A DNA stretch of 64,000 bases from Bradyrhizobium sp. C9 (GCF_002532045.1 NZ_NWTG01000010.1:62001-126000); one strand, 5' to 3'. Numbered from the stretch's first letter, positions 8,546-17,781 are shown. Notes: generated by a model not told the origin, from the letters alone. Made by a program: numbers and translations.

Positions 8546-9123
8546 ATCAGCTTGAATGCGACGACAAAGCCCAGCACCAGCACGATCGCGCCGAGCGCAA
8601 CCCACAGGCCGAGCCGCTTCTCGAGCTCGGCGCGGATGACATCGCCATAGCGGTTGAGCAGCACCGCGACGAAGAAGAAGCGGCCGCCGCGTGCGACGAT
8701 CGAGCACAGGATGAACAGCCAGATGTTGTAGCCGGCAAAGCCCGACGTAATCGTCACGAGCTTGTAGGGGATCGGCGTCAGCCCCTTCACGAGGATGATC
8801 ACGGCGCCCCACTCGGCATAGGAGGCGCGGAACGCGTCGACCTTGTCGGACAGGCCGTAGAGATGGATCAGCCACTGTCCTAGCGAGTCATAGAGCAGAG
8901 CGCCGATCGCGTAGCCGAGCACGCCGCCGGCGACAGACGCGACGGTGCAGACGGCCGCGAACCACCAGGCCCGCTTCGGCCGCGCCAACGACATCGGCAA
9001 CAGCATGATGTCGGGAGGGATCGGGAAGAAGGAGCTCTCGGCGAAGGCGACGGCGGCGAGAATCCACAGTGCGTAGGGCTTGTCGGCCGCCGCGACGCAC
9101 CAGTCGTAAATCCGTTTCAACAT
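8542..9123 (-). CDS. YqaA/DedA-family membrane protein
   Basis: A 193-residue polytopic inner-membrane protein of the YqaA branch of the DedA (SNARE-associated/VTT) superfamily. Family signatures are FAESSFFPIPPDIMLLPMSLARP near the N-terminus and the re-entrant GLTPIPYKLVTITSGFAG segment near residue 120, with four to five hydrophobic helices. DedA proteins act in membrane lipid scrambling or proton-dependent homeostasis; the role of the YqaA branch is not settled. The stop codon lies inside a dispersed repeat. The HisE-like gene starts 63 bases upstream in the same direction. Confidence 0.9.
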   Translation of the reverse strand: MLKRIYDWCVAAADKPYALWILAAVAFAESSFFPIPPDIMLLPMSLARPKRAWWFAAVCTVASVAGGVLGYAIGALLYDSLGQWLIHLYGLSDKVDAFRASYAEWGAVIILVKGLTPIPYKLVTITSGFAGYNIWLFILCSIVARGGRFFFVAVLLNRYGDVIRAELEKRLGLWVALGAIVLVLGFVVAFKLI

Positions 9124-9186
9124 GGGCGCGATGAACCATCATGGAGCAGATTTGTCCATGCCGGGAATGGATCGAATTTGGTTGAT

Positions 9187-9588
9187 TTACGACTGCCGTT
9201 TGCGCAGCCGGTTCTCCAGCGCGACAATTCGACGCCGAACCACCGGAACGGGCGCAGTCTTGGGGACCTTGACCGGCGACTTCGGCAGCTTCTCGGCGAT
9301 CCCGAGCAGTCGCTCGCGCCGCTCCATCTCGCGCCAGACATCCCCCGGCTTTACGCCGGCCGATGCCCAGAGAACGGTGAGATTGTAGAGCAGGTCCGCG
9401 CTCTCGCGGACGACAGCGTCGGGCTTGCCGCTGACGGCGTCGATCACGACCTCGACCGCTTCCTCGGCGAGCTTCTTGGCCATCTTGGCCGGGCCGCGCT
9501 GGAACAGCCGTGCCGTGCGCGAAACTGCCGGATCAAGATCCTTGGCCGCGATCACCGCCTGGTAAAGCCGCTCGATCGAATCACTCAT
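9187..9588 (-). CDS. HisE-like phosphoribosyl-ATP pyrophosphohydrolase
   Basis: A 133-residue all-alpha NTP pyrophosphohydrolase of the HisE/MazG type. The metal-binding set is present: E42-E43-x2-E46 and E62-x2-D65 in ESADLLYNL. HisE hydrolyses phosphoribosyl-ATP to phosphoribosyl-AMP in histidine synthesis. This copy is not with other his genes and carries an unusual basic C-terminal extension from about residue 100 (PVKVPKTAP, then a Lys/Arg helix). It may be a second HisE paralogue or a house-cleaning pyrophosphatase with another substrate. ATG start at 9588. Confidence 0.8.
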   Translation of the reverse strand: MSDSIERLYQAVIAAKDLDPAVSRTARLFQRGPAKMAKKLAEEAVEVVIDAVSGKPDAVVRESADLLYNLTVLWASAGVKPGDVWREMERRERLLGIAEKLPKSPVKVPKTAPVPVVRRRIVALENRLRKRQS

Positions 9589-9641
9589 CCTTCGACGCTA
9601 ATCGAAACGCGTCGCCAGCGTGTTAACGGGCGAGCCGGCAA

Positions 9642-9674
9642 CGAAAAATCCACCGGCTTCGCAGCCGGTGGATT
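9642..9674 (-). terminator. Rho-independent terminator after the Gly/Tyr-rich gene
   Basis: Read on the minus strand, a stem of AATCCACCGGCT with a GCGA loop and its complement is followed by TTTTTCG. It lies 38 bases downstream of the stop at 9712 and before the HisE-like gene. Confidence 0.85.
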
Positions 9675-9711
9675 CGATCTTTTGTGACAGTTCTGAGAAC
9701 CGACGACGGTG

Positions 9712-10164
9712 TCAGTACGGCGTATAAGGCAGTGCCGAGCGGCGCCCGTAATAGCCGTGATAACCATAATACGGTCCGCCGCCGTAATAAGCCGGCCCAC
9801 CACCATAATAGGCGGGTCCGCCGTAGTAGCCCGGGCCGCCATCGTAGTAGCCATAGGAGTCGTAATAGTCGCGACGGTTCTGGGCTGCGGCGATTGCCAG
9901 ACCCGTGCCGACGATCCCGGCGAATACGGCCGCAGCGGCCGCGCCACCGCCTCCGCCGCGATAGTAGCGACGGCGCGCGCTGATGTCGGTTGCGCCGCTC
10001 GTGCCGTGCGATGTGGTCACGGCCGCCGCCCTGCCCGCCGCAGCAGAGCCCGCGAACGCCATCGTCGGCTCAACGGCCGTCAACGCCACCGCGGCAACCG
10101 TTGCCAATGTGGCTGCGCGGCCAATGGACGAAAAAACACCTTTTCGCGCAAACATTGCAGTCAT
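9712..10164 (-). CDS. Exported Gly/Tyr-rich protein
   Basis: A 150-residue protein with an Ala-rich signal sequence or membrane anchor (about residues 15-45), a second hydrophobic Gly/Ala stretch (GGGGAAAAAVFAGIVGTGLAIAA, about 70-92), and a C-terminal low-complexity tail of GGPAYYGG-like units. Such Tyr/Gly repeats are common in small envelope proteins of Bradyrhizobium. No enzymatic domain is visible. ATG at 10164 or the Met four codons later could be the start. A strong terminator follows, so it is a single-gene transcript. Confidence 0.75.
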   Translation of the reverse strand: MTAMFARKGVFSSIGRAATLATVAAVALTAVEPTMAFAGSAAAGRAAAVTTSHGTSGATDISARRRYYRGGGGGAAAAAVFAGIVGTGLAIAAAQNRRDYYDSYGYYDGGPGYYGGPAYYGGGPAYYGGGPYYGYHGYYGRRSALPYTPY

Positions 10165-10415
10165 CCTTTGTGGAAGCCGGCCCGACGGGCCTCGATGAGC
10201 TAACCACTACCCCTAGATTAGGTTCCCCAAACCGAATGCAAGCTGAACAACCCAGACGTGAGAACATGGCAGTCATCGGCCGTTCACCTTGCCTGGGGCA
10301 GAATGCGTGCAAACAACGCTTGAAATTGATGCTTGAATTGCACCCTGCCCTGGCGCATTCGATGTCATGAAGCAGGCGCGGCCGGCGCGGCACTTTGTCT
10401 CGCCTCCCGGATGTG

Positions 10416-11474
10416 ATGATGCAGGTAAGTCGGACCACCGTTCTCCGCTGGATACTGGCCGGCATGATCGGCCTTTCGGGCGGCGTGTGGCCGGCCGTCA
10501 CACCGCTGCGCGCCGGCGATGCGCCGCAGCCGCTCACCATCCAGCTCACGCTCGACCGTCCACTCGATGCTGCCGCGGCCCCGTTCGTGATGGCGTCGGC
10601 CGGCGGCCTGTTCAGCGCCGAGGGCCTCAGCGTCGGCACCAACGTCGCCACCAGCTCGGCGGACGCAATCGCGCGCGTCGCCGACGGATCGAGCGATTTC
10701 GCCCTTGTCGACATCAACTCGCTGATCCGCTTTCGCGACAAGCCTGGTGCGGCCCCCGTCAAGGCGGTGTTCGTACTGTTCAACCAGGCGCCCTATGCGA
10801 TCATTGCCCGCAAGAGCCGAGGCATCAAGGCGCTGACCGACATCCAGGGCAAGAACCTCGGCGTCGCCGAGGGCGACCTCTCGATCCGGCTCTGGCCCGC
10901 GGTCGCCCGGCAGAACGGCATCAAGCTTGCGAGCGTGAAGCAGAACACGATCAGCGCCGCGGTGCGCGAGCCGATGCTTTCCGCAGGCCAGGTCGATGCC
11001 GTCACCGGCTTCTCCTATCTCTCGGCGATCAATCTGCGGGATCGCGGCGTGCCGGCCGACGATCTCGCGGTGCTGCGCTTCGCCGACTTTGGCTGCGAAG
11101 CCTATGGCTTTGCCGTGATCGTCAGCCCGCGCCTTGCCGCGGCGAAACCGGACGCGGTGAAAGGCTTCGTGCGCGCCGTGATCGGCGGCACCAACCTCGC
11201 GGTCAAGGACCCGGCCCGCGCGGCGAGCGAGGTGGTGAGCCGGATGGACGGCGGCTCGCGCGATCTCGAGCTCGAGCGGCTGGGCGCCATCATCCGCGAC
11301 AACATCCTGACCGGCGAGGTGAAACGCAACGGCCTCGGCGGCATCGAGCCGGAGCGCTTCGAGCGCTCGCTCGACCAGCTCGCGGAGGACGTCAAATTCC
11401 AGAAGCGACCGCACGCCGCCGACATCTTCGACGACCAATTCCTTCCGCCGATCGATGGCCGGCTGGTGAATTGA
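10416..11474 (+). CDS. ABC transporter solute-binding protein, NMT1/THI5-like
   Basis: A 352-residue periplasmic binding protein with a signal peptide (MMQVSRTTVLRW then a hydrophobic core, cleavage near RAG). The fold matches the NMT1/SsuA/TauA type: FVMASAGGLFSAEGL near residue 60, the NQAPYAIIARKSRGI strand, and the DIQGKNLGVAEGD loop. Such proteins bring nitrate, sulfonates, pyrimidine precursors or aromatic compounds to a permease. No permease or ATPase gene is adjacent, so the partner transporter must be elsewhere. A TTG at 10395 would add seven residues; the ATG at 10416 gives a more normal signal peptide. Confidence 0.87.
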   Translation: MMQVSRTTVLRWILAGMIGLSGGVWPAVTPLRAGDAPQPLTIQLTLDRPLDAAAAPFVMASAGGLFSAEGLSVGTNVATSSADAIARVADGSSDFALVDINSLIRFRDKPGAAPVKAVFVLFNQAPYAIIARKSRGIKALTDIQGKNLGVAEGDLSIRLWPAVARQNGIKLASVKQNTISAAVREPMLSAGQVDAVTGFSYLSAINLRDRGVPADDLAVLRFADFGCEAYGFAVIVSPRLAAAKPDAVKGFVRAVIGGTNLAVKDPARAASEVVSRMDGGSRDLELERLGAIIRDNILTGEVKRNGLGGIEPERFERSLDQLAEDVKFQKRPHAADIFDDQFLPPIDGRLVN

Positions 11475-11517
11475 GAGCATGCGAATGCGTAGGTGACGAG
11501 CGGCACCAAATGTTCAA

Positions 11518-11545
11518 CGTCGTCCTGGCGAAAGCCAGGACGACG
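11518..11545. repeat. Palindromic repeat GTCGTCCTGGC type
   Basis: A perfect inverted repeat with arms CGTCGTCCTGGC and GCCAGGACGACG and a GAAA loop. The same arm sequence recurs at both ends of 56720-56841. It lies between the solute-binding protein gene and ndvA and may act as a terminator-like hairpin, although no T-run follows. Confidence 0.8.
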
Positions 11546-11678
11546 GCGTTGGGAGCCGCTCGCCGCAATCGCCGTCACCCTGAGCATGACGCGGTGTCAC
11601 CGCTGGCCCTCGCCCGCGAACCCTGATTAGATTGCATCCCGCCTGACCGGGCGCCCACCGCTGACGAGTCCCGCCGGC

Positions 11679-13457
11679 ATGTCCATGCTTCGCCTCTATA
11701 CCCGCGTCCTCGAACTGCTCGGCAAGGAGGCGCGGCTCGGCTGGATCCTCGCCGCCGCCAACATGCTGCTCGCCGGCGCGCAATTCGCCGAGCCGGTGCT
11801 GTTCGGCAAGATCGTCGACGTGCTGTCCGGCCGGCCGGTCACCGGGCTGTTTGCGACCTCCTCGGCATGGCCGCTGCTCGCGGCCTGGGCGGCATTCGGC
11901 CTGTTCACGATCGGCTGCAGCGCGATCGTAGCACTGCAGGCCGACCGGCTCGCGCATCGCCAGCGTCAGGCCGTGCTGACGGACTATTTCGAGCACATCC
12001 TGCAGCTGCCGCTGACCTTCCACTCCGGCACCCATTCCGGGCGGCTGATGAAGGTGATGCTGAACGGCACCGACGCGTTGTGGCGGCTCTGGCTCGGCTT
12101 CTTCCGCGAGCATTTCGCCGCGATCATGTCGCTGATCGTGCTGCTGCCGCTCGCGCTCTACATCAACTGGCGGCTGGCGATCCTGCTGTTCGCACTCTGC
12201 GTCGTGTTCACCGTGCTGACCACGCTGGTGGTGCGCAAGACCTACGGCATGCAGAGCGAGGTCGAGGCCTATTACAGCGACCTCTCGGCGCGCGCCTCCG
12301 ACGCGCTCGGCAATGTCGCACTGGTGCAGAGCTTCGTGCGGATCGATTCCGAGGTGCAGGGCCTGCGCTACGTCGCCGACAAGCTGCTCGCGGTGCAGAT
12401 GCCGGTGCTGTCATGGTGGGCGCTGGTCACCGTGATCACGCGCGCCTCGACCACCATCACGGTGCTCGCGATCTTCACCGTCGGCATCGCGCTCCACAAC
12501 GAAGGCCTCACCACGGTCGGCGAGATCGTGATGTTCGTCTCGTTCGCCACCATGCTGATCCAGAAGCTCGAGCAGGTGGTGAGCTTCATCAACAATGTGT
12601 TCATGGAAGCGCCGCGCCTGCAGGAATTCTTCGACGTGCTCGATGCGGTGCCGGCGGTGCGCGACCGGCCCGGTGCGATCGACCCCGGCCGGCTGTCCGG
12701 CCTCGTCGAATTCAACGACGTCTCGTTCTCCTATGACGGCAAGCGGCCGGCGATCGAAGATCTCAGCTTCACCGCATTGCCGGGCCAGACCATCGCGCTG
12801 GTCGGCTCGACCGGCGCCGGCAAGTCCACCGCGATCGCACTGCTGCATCGCGCGTTCGATCCGCAATCCGGCATCATCAAGATCGACGGCATGGACATAC
12901 GCGCGATGAAGCTGACGGCGCTGCGGCGGAACATCGGCGTGGTGTTCCAGGAGGCGCTGCTGTTCAACCGTTCGCTCGCTGAGAACCTCCGCGTCGGCAA
13001 GCCTGACGCGACCGACGAGGAGCTGCGTACCGCCGCGACACGTGCCCAGGCGCTGGATTTCATCGAGCGCAGCGAAAAGAAGTTCGACACCCATGCCGGC
13101 GAGCGCGGCCGCATGCTGTCCGGCGGCGAGCGGCAGCGGCTGTCGATTGCGCGGGCGCTGCTCAAGGATCCGCCGATCCTGATCCTCGACGAGGCGACCA
13201 GCGCGCTCGACGCCGTGACTGAGGCCAAGGTGAATGCCGCTCTCGACGAAGTGATGAAGGGCCGCACCACCTTCGTGATCGCGCACCGTCTCTCGACCAT
13301 CCGCTACGCAACCCGCATCCTGTTGTTCGACCAGGGACGGGTGATCGAAAGCGGAACTTTCGATGAACTGGTGGCGAAAGGCGGCCGTTTTGCCGAACTC
13401 GCGCGGGCCCAGTTCATGGTCCAGGAACAGGCGCGCGCCGGCATCGAGGCACCATAA
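11679..13457 (+). CDS. ndvA: Cyclic glucan exporter, ABC ATP-binding/permease
   Basis: A 592-residue half-size ABC exporter with a six-helix membrane domain (about 20-310) fused to an ATPase. Walker A is GSTGAGKST (376-384), signature LSGGE (480-484), Walker B LILDEA (501-506), followed by the switch His of AHRLS. The N-terminus and membrane domain match the NdvA/ChvA family, which exports cyclic beta-glucan to the periplasm, needed for osmoadaptation and nodule invasion. In Bradyrhizobium the glucan is beta-(1,3)/(1,6)-linked, so the family label 'beta-(1,2)-glucan' is probably wrong for this host. No glucan synthase gene (ndvB/ndvC) is adjacent. Confidence 0.92.
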   Translation: MSMLRLYTRVLELLGKEARLGWILAAANMLLAGAQFAEPVLFGKIVDVLSGRPVTGLFATSSAWPLLAAWAAFGLFTIGCSAIVALQADRLAHRQRQAVLTDYFEHILQLPLTFHSGTHSGRLMKVMLNGTDALWRLWLGFFREHFAAIMSLIVLLPLALYINWRLAILLFALCVVFTVLTTLVVRKTYGMQSEVEAYYSDLSARASDALGNVALVQSFVRIDSEVQGLRYVADKLLAVQMPVLSWWALVTVITRASTTITVLAIFTVGIALHNEGLTTVGEIVMFVSFATMLIQKLEQVVSFINNVFMEAPRLQEFFDVLDAVPAVRDRPGAIDPGRLSGLVEFNDVSFSYDGKRPAIEDLSFTALPGQTIALVGSTGAGKSTAIALLHRAFDPQSGIIKIDGMDIRAMKLTALRRNIGVVFQEALLFNRSLAENLRVGKPDATDEELRTAATRAQALDFIERSEKKFDTHAGERGRMLSGGERQRLSIARALLKDPPILILDEATSALDAVTEAKVNAALDEVMKGRTTFVIAHRLSTIRYATRILLFDQGRVIESGTFDELVAKGGRFAELARAQFMVQEQARAGIEAP

Positions 13458-13655
13458 TTCTCCCCTTTCCAATTGAGGCGGCTGCCGAAATTCAGCCGAT
13501 TTCGTCCACGATATAATTGGCCGGCCTCTGTTCTCTGCTGGCAAGCCGGTATAGGGTTTGCATCGCCGCAAAGCGGCGCCGGACACGCTTGAAACCCGTA
13601 CGTCACATCGCAAGACCTCCTTCTTGAAGGCGGGTCTCAAAGGACCGGAACCGTC

Positions 13656-15068
13656 GTGTATTTTCCTCGCCCGCTGCGCCCGTCGTTGAAATGGATTCTG
13701 GCTACAGCGATGCTTGCCATCGCAACGCCGCAGGTCGCGCAAGCCGAGGCGCTGCTGGTCGTCGAGGCCGACACCGGGAAGGTGCTGCAGGCCGACAATG
13801 CGACGATGCCGTGGTATCCGGCCTCGCTCAGCAAGCTGATGACCGCCTATGTGACGCTGAAGGCGGTCAAGGACGGCCGGGTGTCGCTCGACACGCTGCT
13901 CACGGTGTCGCCGACCGCGTCATCGCAGTCACCCTCGAAGATGGGGCTTCGGCCCGGCACCCAGGTCACCGTCGACAACGCGCTGAAGATGATGCTGGTG
14001 AAGTCGGCCAACGACATGGCCGTGGTGCTGGCCGAGGGCATCGGCGGCTCGATCGACGGCTTTGCCGGCGAAATGAACCAGACGGCGCAGAAGCTCGGCA
14101 TGACGCAAACGAGCTACGTCAACCCGAACGGCCTGCCCGCCGACGGCCAGATCACCTCGGCGCGCGACATGGCGATCCTCGCCCGCGCCATCATCCGCGA
14201 TCTGCCGGAATACGAGTATTTCGTCCACATCCCGTCGATCCGCTTCGGCCGCCGCGTCACCCAGAACTTCAACAAGCTGATCGGCCGCTATCCCGGCGCC
14301 GACGGCTTCAAGACCGGCTTCATCTGCGCGTCCGGCTACAATCTCGTGGCGTCGGCGACGCGCGACGGCAAGCGACTGATCGCCGTGGTGCTCGGCGCCT
14401 CCTCAGGCCGCATGCGCGCGATCCGCGCCGCGCAGCTCCTGGATCGCGGCTTTGCCAATAACGGGCTGGCGTGGCTGCGGCCCTCGCTCGGCACCGTCGA
14501 CAATCTGGTGCCGATCGATACCACCCCGCCGAACCTGCGCGAGGAGATGTGCGGCGCCAAGCACAAGCGGCCCGCCAGCGACGAGGACGGAGAAGATACC
14601 GTCGCCAGCGCCGGCGCGGGCACCAACGGTGACAGCGGCGTGAGCTTCTTCGCCTCGGGCCTGCAGGCCGCGATGCCGACAAAGCCGGCCGACATGCTGG
14701 CGCAGCCGGCGGCGGCATCCGAACCGGTCGTGGTTTATACGGGACCGACCAAGACCGGCGCTGCGTTGATCGCCGCGGTCGAGGCCGACACCGAGAAGCT
14801 GCAGCCGGCCAAGCGCGCCAAGGGCAAGCACACCCGTGTCGCCGGCAAGAAGCCCGATGCGGCTGACGACGCCAAGGGTGACGTCAAGAACGCCTCCAAG
14901 TCGGACAGCAAGCCGGCGGCCAAGCCGGTGCGTCACGCCAACGCCAAGCCGGATGCCGCAGCTGCGAAGCCGGCCGCTGCAAAGCCCGCCGGCAAGCCGG
15001 CGGCTGCAAAGCCTGCCGTGAAGCCCAAGGCTGAGAAGCCGAAAGCCGACGCCAAGCCGGCCGGCTAA
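13656..15068 (+). CDS. D-alanyl-D-alanine carboxypeptidase (peptidase S11)
   Basis: A 470-residue penicillin-binding protein of the DacA type. Signal peptide 1-30 ends in AQAEA. Active-site motifs are S57-x2-K60, S117-x-N119 and K219-T-G221. It trims the terminal D-Ala from peptidoglycan pentapeptides. After residue about 290 there is no recognisable PBP5 C-terminal beta domain or membrane-anchoring amphipathic helix. Instead the last about 110 residues are a low-complexity Ala/Lys/Pro tail, strongly basic, which might bind peptidoglycan or polyanions. The start is GTG 13656 with GGAA upstream. Single-gene unit. Confidence 0.92.
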   Translation: MYFPRPLRPSLKWILATAMLAIATPQVAQAEALLVVEADTGKVLQADNATMPWYPASLSKLMTAYVTLKAVKDGRVSLDTLLTVSPTASSQSPSKMGLRPGTQVTVDNALKMMLVKSANDMAVVLAEGIGGSIDGFAGEMNQTAQKLGMTQTSYVNPNGLPADGQITSARDMAILARAIIRDLPEYEYFVHIPSIRFGRRVTQNFNKLIGRYPGADGFKTGFICASGYNLVASATRDGKRLIAVVLGASSGRMRAIRAAQLLDRGFANNGLAWLRPSLGTVDNLVPIDTTPPNLREEMCGAKHKRPASDEDGEDTVASAGAGTNGDSGVSFFASGLQAAMPTKPADMLAQPAAASEPVVVYTGPTKTGAALIAAVEADTEKLQPAKRAKGKHTRVAGKKPDAADDAKGDVKNASKSDSKPAAKPVRHANAKPDAAAAKPAAAKPAGKPAAAKPAVKPKAEKPKADAKPAG

Positions 15069-15247
15069 CCGAGCGGGCGGCTCCTTCTATTCTCCAATGC
15101 GTCGATAGCGCGCAGCGGCTTGCCATCGGCCGCGGCATCGCTCAATACTGCCCGAAATACCGCGGCCAAGAATAATACGACCAAGGGTCGGAAAAACCGG
15201 AAGCAATCCGGGACGCCAGTCAAAATTTGAGAGAGGGAATAACCATT

Positions 15248-16930
15248 ATGGAGCGCATCTGGCTCAAGCATTATCCGGCCGGCGTGCCCGCCGATATCGA
15301 CGTCACGCAATATTCGTCGCTGGTCGAATTGCTGGAAGAGAGCTTCAGGAAGTTCGCCGATCGCAAGGCGTTCATCTGCATGGACAAGGCGATCACCTAT
15401 CGCGAGCTCGACGAGATGTCGACCGCGCTCGGCGCCTACCTGCAGAGCAAGGGGCTGCAGAAGGGCGCACGGGTCGCACTGATGATGCCGAACGTGCTGC
15501 AATATCCGGTCGCGACTGCCGCCGTGCTGCGTGCCGGCTATGCCGTGGTCAACGTCAATCCGCTCTATACCCCGCGCGAGCTCGAGCATCAGCTCAAGGA
15601 TTCCGGCGCGGAAGCGATCATCGTGCTGGAGAACTTCGCCACCACCGTGCAGAAGGTGCTGCCTAACACCGCGGTAAAGACCGTGATCGTCGGCAGCATG
15701 GGCGACCTGCTCGGCTTCAAGGGCGTCATCGTCAACCTGGTGGTGCGCCGGGTGAAGAAGATGGTGCCGGCCTGGTCGATCCCGGGTGCGGTCAGTTTCA
15801 ACGAGGCGCTGTCGGCCGGCCGCGGCATGAAGCTCAACAAGCCCGTGCTGACGCGCCAGGACGTCGCCTTCCTGCAATATACCGGCGGCACGACCGGCGT
15901 TTCCAAGGGCGCCACGCTGATCCACCAGAACGTGCTCGCCAACGTGCTGCAGAATGACGCCTGGCTGCAGCCGGCGCTGAAGAAGCCGCCGCATGTCGAG
16001 CAGCTCTTCATCGTCTGCGCGCTGCCGCTCTATCATATCTTCGCGTTGACCGCGTGCTATTTGCTCGCGGTGCGCGCCGGCGGCGTCAATCTGTTGATCC
16101 CGAACCCGCGCGACATGGCGGGCTTCATCAAGGAGCTGTCGAAGTACCAGGTCAACAGCTTCCCGGCGGTCAACACGCTCTACAACGGCCTGTTGAACAC
16201 GCCCGGCTTCGACAAGCTCGACTTCTCCAAGCTGAAGACCTCGTTCGGCGGCGGCATGGCAACGCAGAAGCCGGTCGCTGAGAAATGGCTGAAGGTCACC
16301 GGCTGCGCGCTGTCGGAAGGTTACGGCCTGTCGGAGACCTCACCGACATTGACCTGCAATCCCGCTGACGCGGACGAGTTCTCCGGCTCGATCGGCCTTC
16401 CCGTGCCCTCGACCCATCTGTCGATCCGCGACGACGACGGCAACGAGCTGCCGCTCGGCGAGGCCGGCGAGATCTGCGCCAAGGGTCCGCAGGTGATGGC
16501 AGGCTACTGGAACAGGCCGGACGAGACCGCACGCGTGATGACCGCGGACGGCTATTTCCGCACTGGCGACATCGGCGTGATGGACGAGCGCGGCTACACC
16601 AAGATCGTCGACCGCAAGAAGGACATGATCCTGGTCTCGGGCTTCAACGTCTATCCGAACGAGATCGAGGAAGTGCTCGCGAGCCATCCGGGCGTGCTCG
16701 AATGCGCTGTGATCGGCGTGCCCGATGCGAAGTCCGGCGAGGCGGTGAAGGCCTTCGTGGTCAAGAAGGACCCCAACGTCACGGCGGACGACATCATCAA
16801 GTTCAGCGCCACCCAGCTCACCGCCTACAAGGTACCGAAGCAGATCGAATTCAGGACCGACCTGCCGAAAACCAATGTCGGCAAGATCCTGCGCCGCGAG
16901 CTGCGCGACGAGAAGAAGGCCGCGGCCTAG
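15248..16930 (+). CDS. fadD: Long-chain fatty acid--CoA ligase
   Basis: A 560-residue ANL enzyme with the FadD pattern: P-loop YTGGTTGVSKGA near 214, the linker LSEGYGLSETSP, GYFRTGDIGVMDERGY hinge, DRKKDMILVSGFNVYPNEIEE, and C-terminal catalytic Lys in TNVGKILRREL. It activates long-chain fatty acids for beta-oxidation or lipid synthesis at the inner membrane. ATG at 15248 has GAGAGGGA upstream; the seven codons upstream in frame are ignored. The stop TAG is shared with the first bases of a dispersed repeat (family B). No fad operon partners are adjacent. Confidence 0.93.
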   Translation: MERIWLKHYPAGVPADIDVTQYSSLVELLEESFRKFADRKAFICMDKAITYRELDEMSTALGAYLQSKGLQKGARVALMMPNVLQYPVATAAVLRAGYAVVNVNPLYTPRELEHQLKDSGAEAIIVLENFATTVQKVLPNTAVKTVIVGSMGDLLGFKGVIVNLVVRRVKKMVPAWSIPGAVSFNEALSAGRGMKLNKPVLTRQDVAFLQYTGGTTGVSKGATLIHQNVLANVLQNDAWLQPALKKPPHVEQLFIVCALPLYHIFALTACYLLAVRAGGVNLLIPNPRDMAGFIKELSKYQVNSFPAVNTLYNGLLNTPGFDKLDFSKLKTSFGGGMATQKPVAEKWLKVTGCALSEGYGLSETSPTLTCNPADADEFSGSIGLPVPSTHLSIRDDDGNELPLGEAGEICAKGPQVMAGYWNRPDETARVMTADGYFRTGDIGVMDERGYTKIVDRKKDMILVSGFNVYPNEIEEVLASHPGVLECAVIGVPDAKSGEAVKAFVVKKDPNVTADDIIKFSATQLTAYKVPKQIEFRTDLPKTNVGKILRRELRDEKKAAA

Positions 16931-16984
16931 AGCATAATCCGGAAAAGTGCGAAGCGGTTTTCCGAATAGATTATGCTCAAACAA
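16928..16984. repeat. Dispersed palindromic repeat, family B
   Basis: An imperfect inverted repeat with arms GAGCATAATCCGGAAAA and TTTTCCGAATAGATTATGCTC. The sequence belongs to a family I recognise as frequent in Bradyrhizobium intergenic DNA. Its first bases TAGAGCAT provide the TAG stop codon of fadD. A partial, inverted copy lies at 52898-52923. Confidence 0.8.
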
Positions 16985-17013
16985 GAGCCAGGTGATGCGG
17001 GCGTTGGACGGAC

Positions 17014-17571
17014 ATGACTGACGCTCGCATCGCGACGCCTGCCGACGTCATCGCGTTCTGGCGAAAAGCCGGCCGCGACCGCTGGTACAGGCACGACGAC
17101 GCCTTCGACGCCGAAATCCGCAGCCGGTTTCTGGCCACCTGGCAGAAGGCGGCTGCCGGCGAATTGTCGTCATGGGAGGGGAGCGACGAGGGCGCGCTGG
17201 CGCTGACCATCGTGCTCGACCAGTTTCCGCGAAACCTGTTTCGAGGCGACGCCAGGACCTTTTCAAGTGATGCGCTGGCGCGTGAGGTAGCAAGGCGCGC
17301 CATCGACCGCGGCGTCGATGCGCGGACCGCCCCGGTGCTGCGCGAATTCCTCTATCTGCCTTTCGAGCATTCGGAGGACCTCGACGACCAGCAGCGCTGC
17401 GTGACGCTGTTCCGGCAATATGACTGCCATCCCGACAATCTGAAATATGCCGAGGACCACGCCGACATCATCCGCCGGTTCGGCCGCTTCCCGCACCGTA
17501 ACCGGGTGCTGGGCCGGGAAACCACCGCGGAAGAGCAGGCCTTCCTCGACGCCGGCGGGTTTTCCGGCTGA
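17014..17571 (+). CDS. DUF924 family protein
   Basis: A 185-residue all-helical protein of the DUF924 family. Typical parts are the N-terminal VIAFWRKAGRDRWYRHDDAFDAEIR, the central ALTIVLDQFPRNLFRGDARTFSSD, and the C-terminal PHRNRVLGRETTAEEQAFL. The fold is TPR-like. Biochemical function is unknown; the family is widespread and often annotated as a conserved hypothetical. It lies between two dispersed repeats (families B and A) and is transcribed in the same direction as fadD and the peroxiredoxin. Confidence 0.9.
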   Translation: MTDARIATPADVIAFWRKAGRDRWYRHDDAFDAEIRSRFLATWQKAAAGELSSWEGSDEGALALTIVLDQFPRNLFRGDARTFSSDALAREVARRAIDRGVDARTAPVLREFLYLPFEHSEDLDDQQRCVTLFRQYDCHPDNLKYAEDHADIIRRFGRFPHRNRVLGRETTAEEQAFLDAGGFSG

Positions 17572-17585
17572 TGACGGAACGGTGA

Positions 17586-17692
17586 CTGGAGCCTTTTTCG
17601 TTCCGATTGCATCGGAACGGGGCTCCAGATTCTTGTTTTGACGCGTTTTCTTCACGCAAACCGGTACCCGCTTCGCTCGAAAACGCTCTCAC
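17586..17692 (-). repeat. Dispersed intergenic repeat, family A, copy 2 (inverted)
   Basis: Read on the minus strand it begins AGAGCGTTTTCGAGCG, continues through the ACCGGTTTGCGTGAAG block, and ends in a hairpin with arms CTGGAGCC...GGCTCCAG. It is the inverse of the copies at 8444 and 37618. It occupies the spacer between the DUF924 gene and the peroxiredoxin and leaves about 90 bases for the peroxiredoxin promoter. Confidence 0.8.
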
Positions 17693-17781
17693 CTTCGGCA
17701 TTGCCGTTCCTGCAGCAGGTCGTATTGTGCGGTCCAACCGCCGGGTTTAAGACAATTCCGCTTCACCGAGGGAGAACAACG

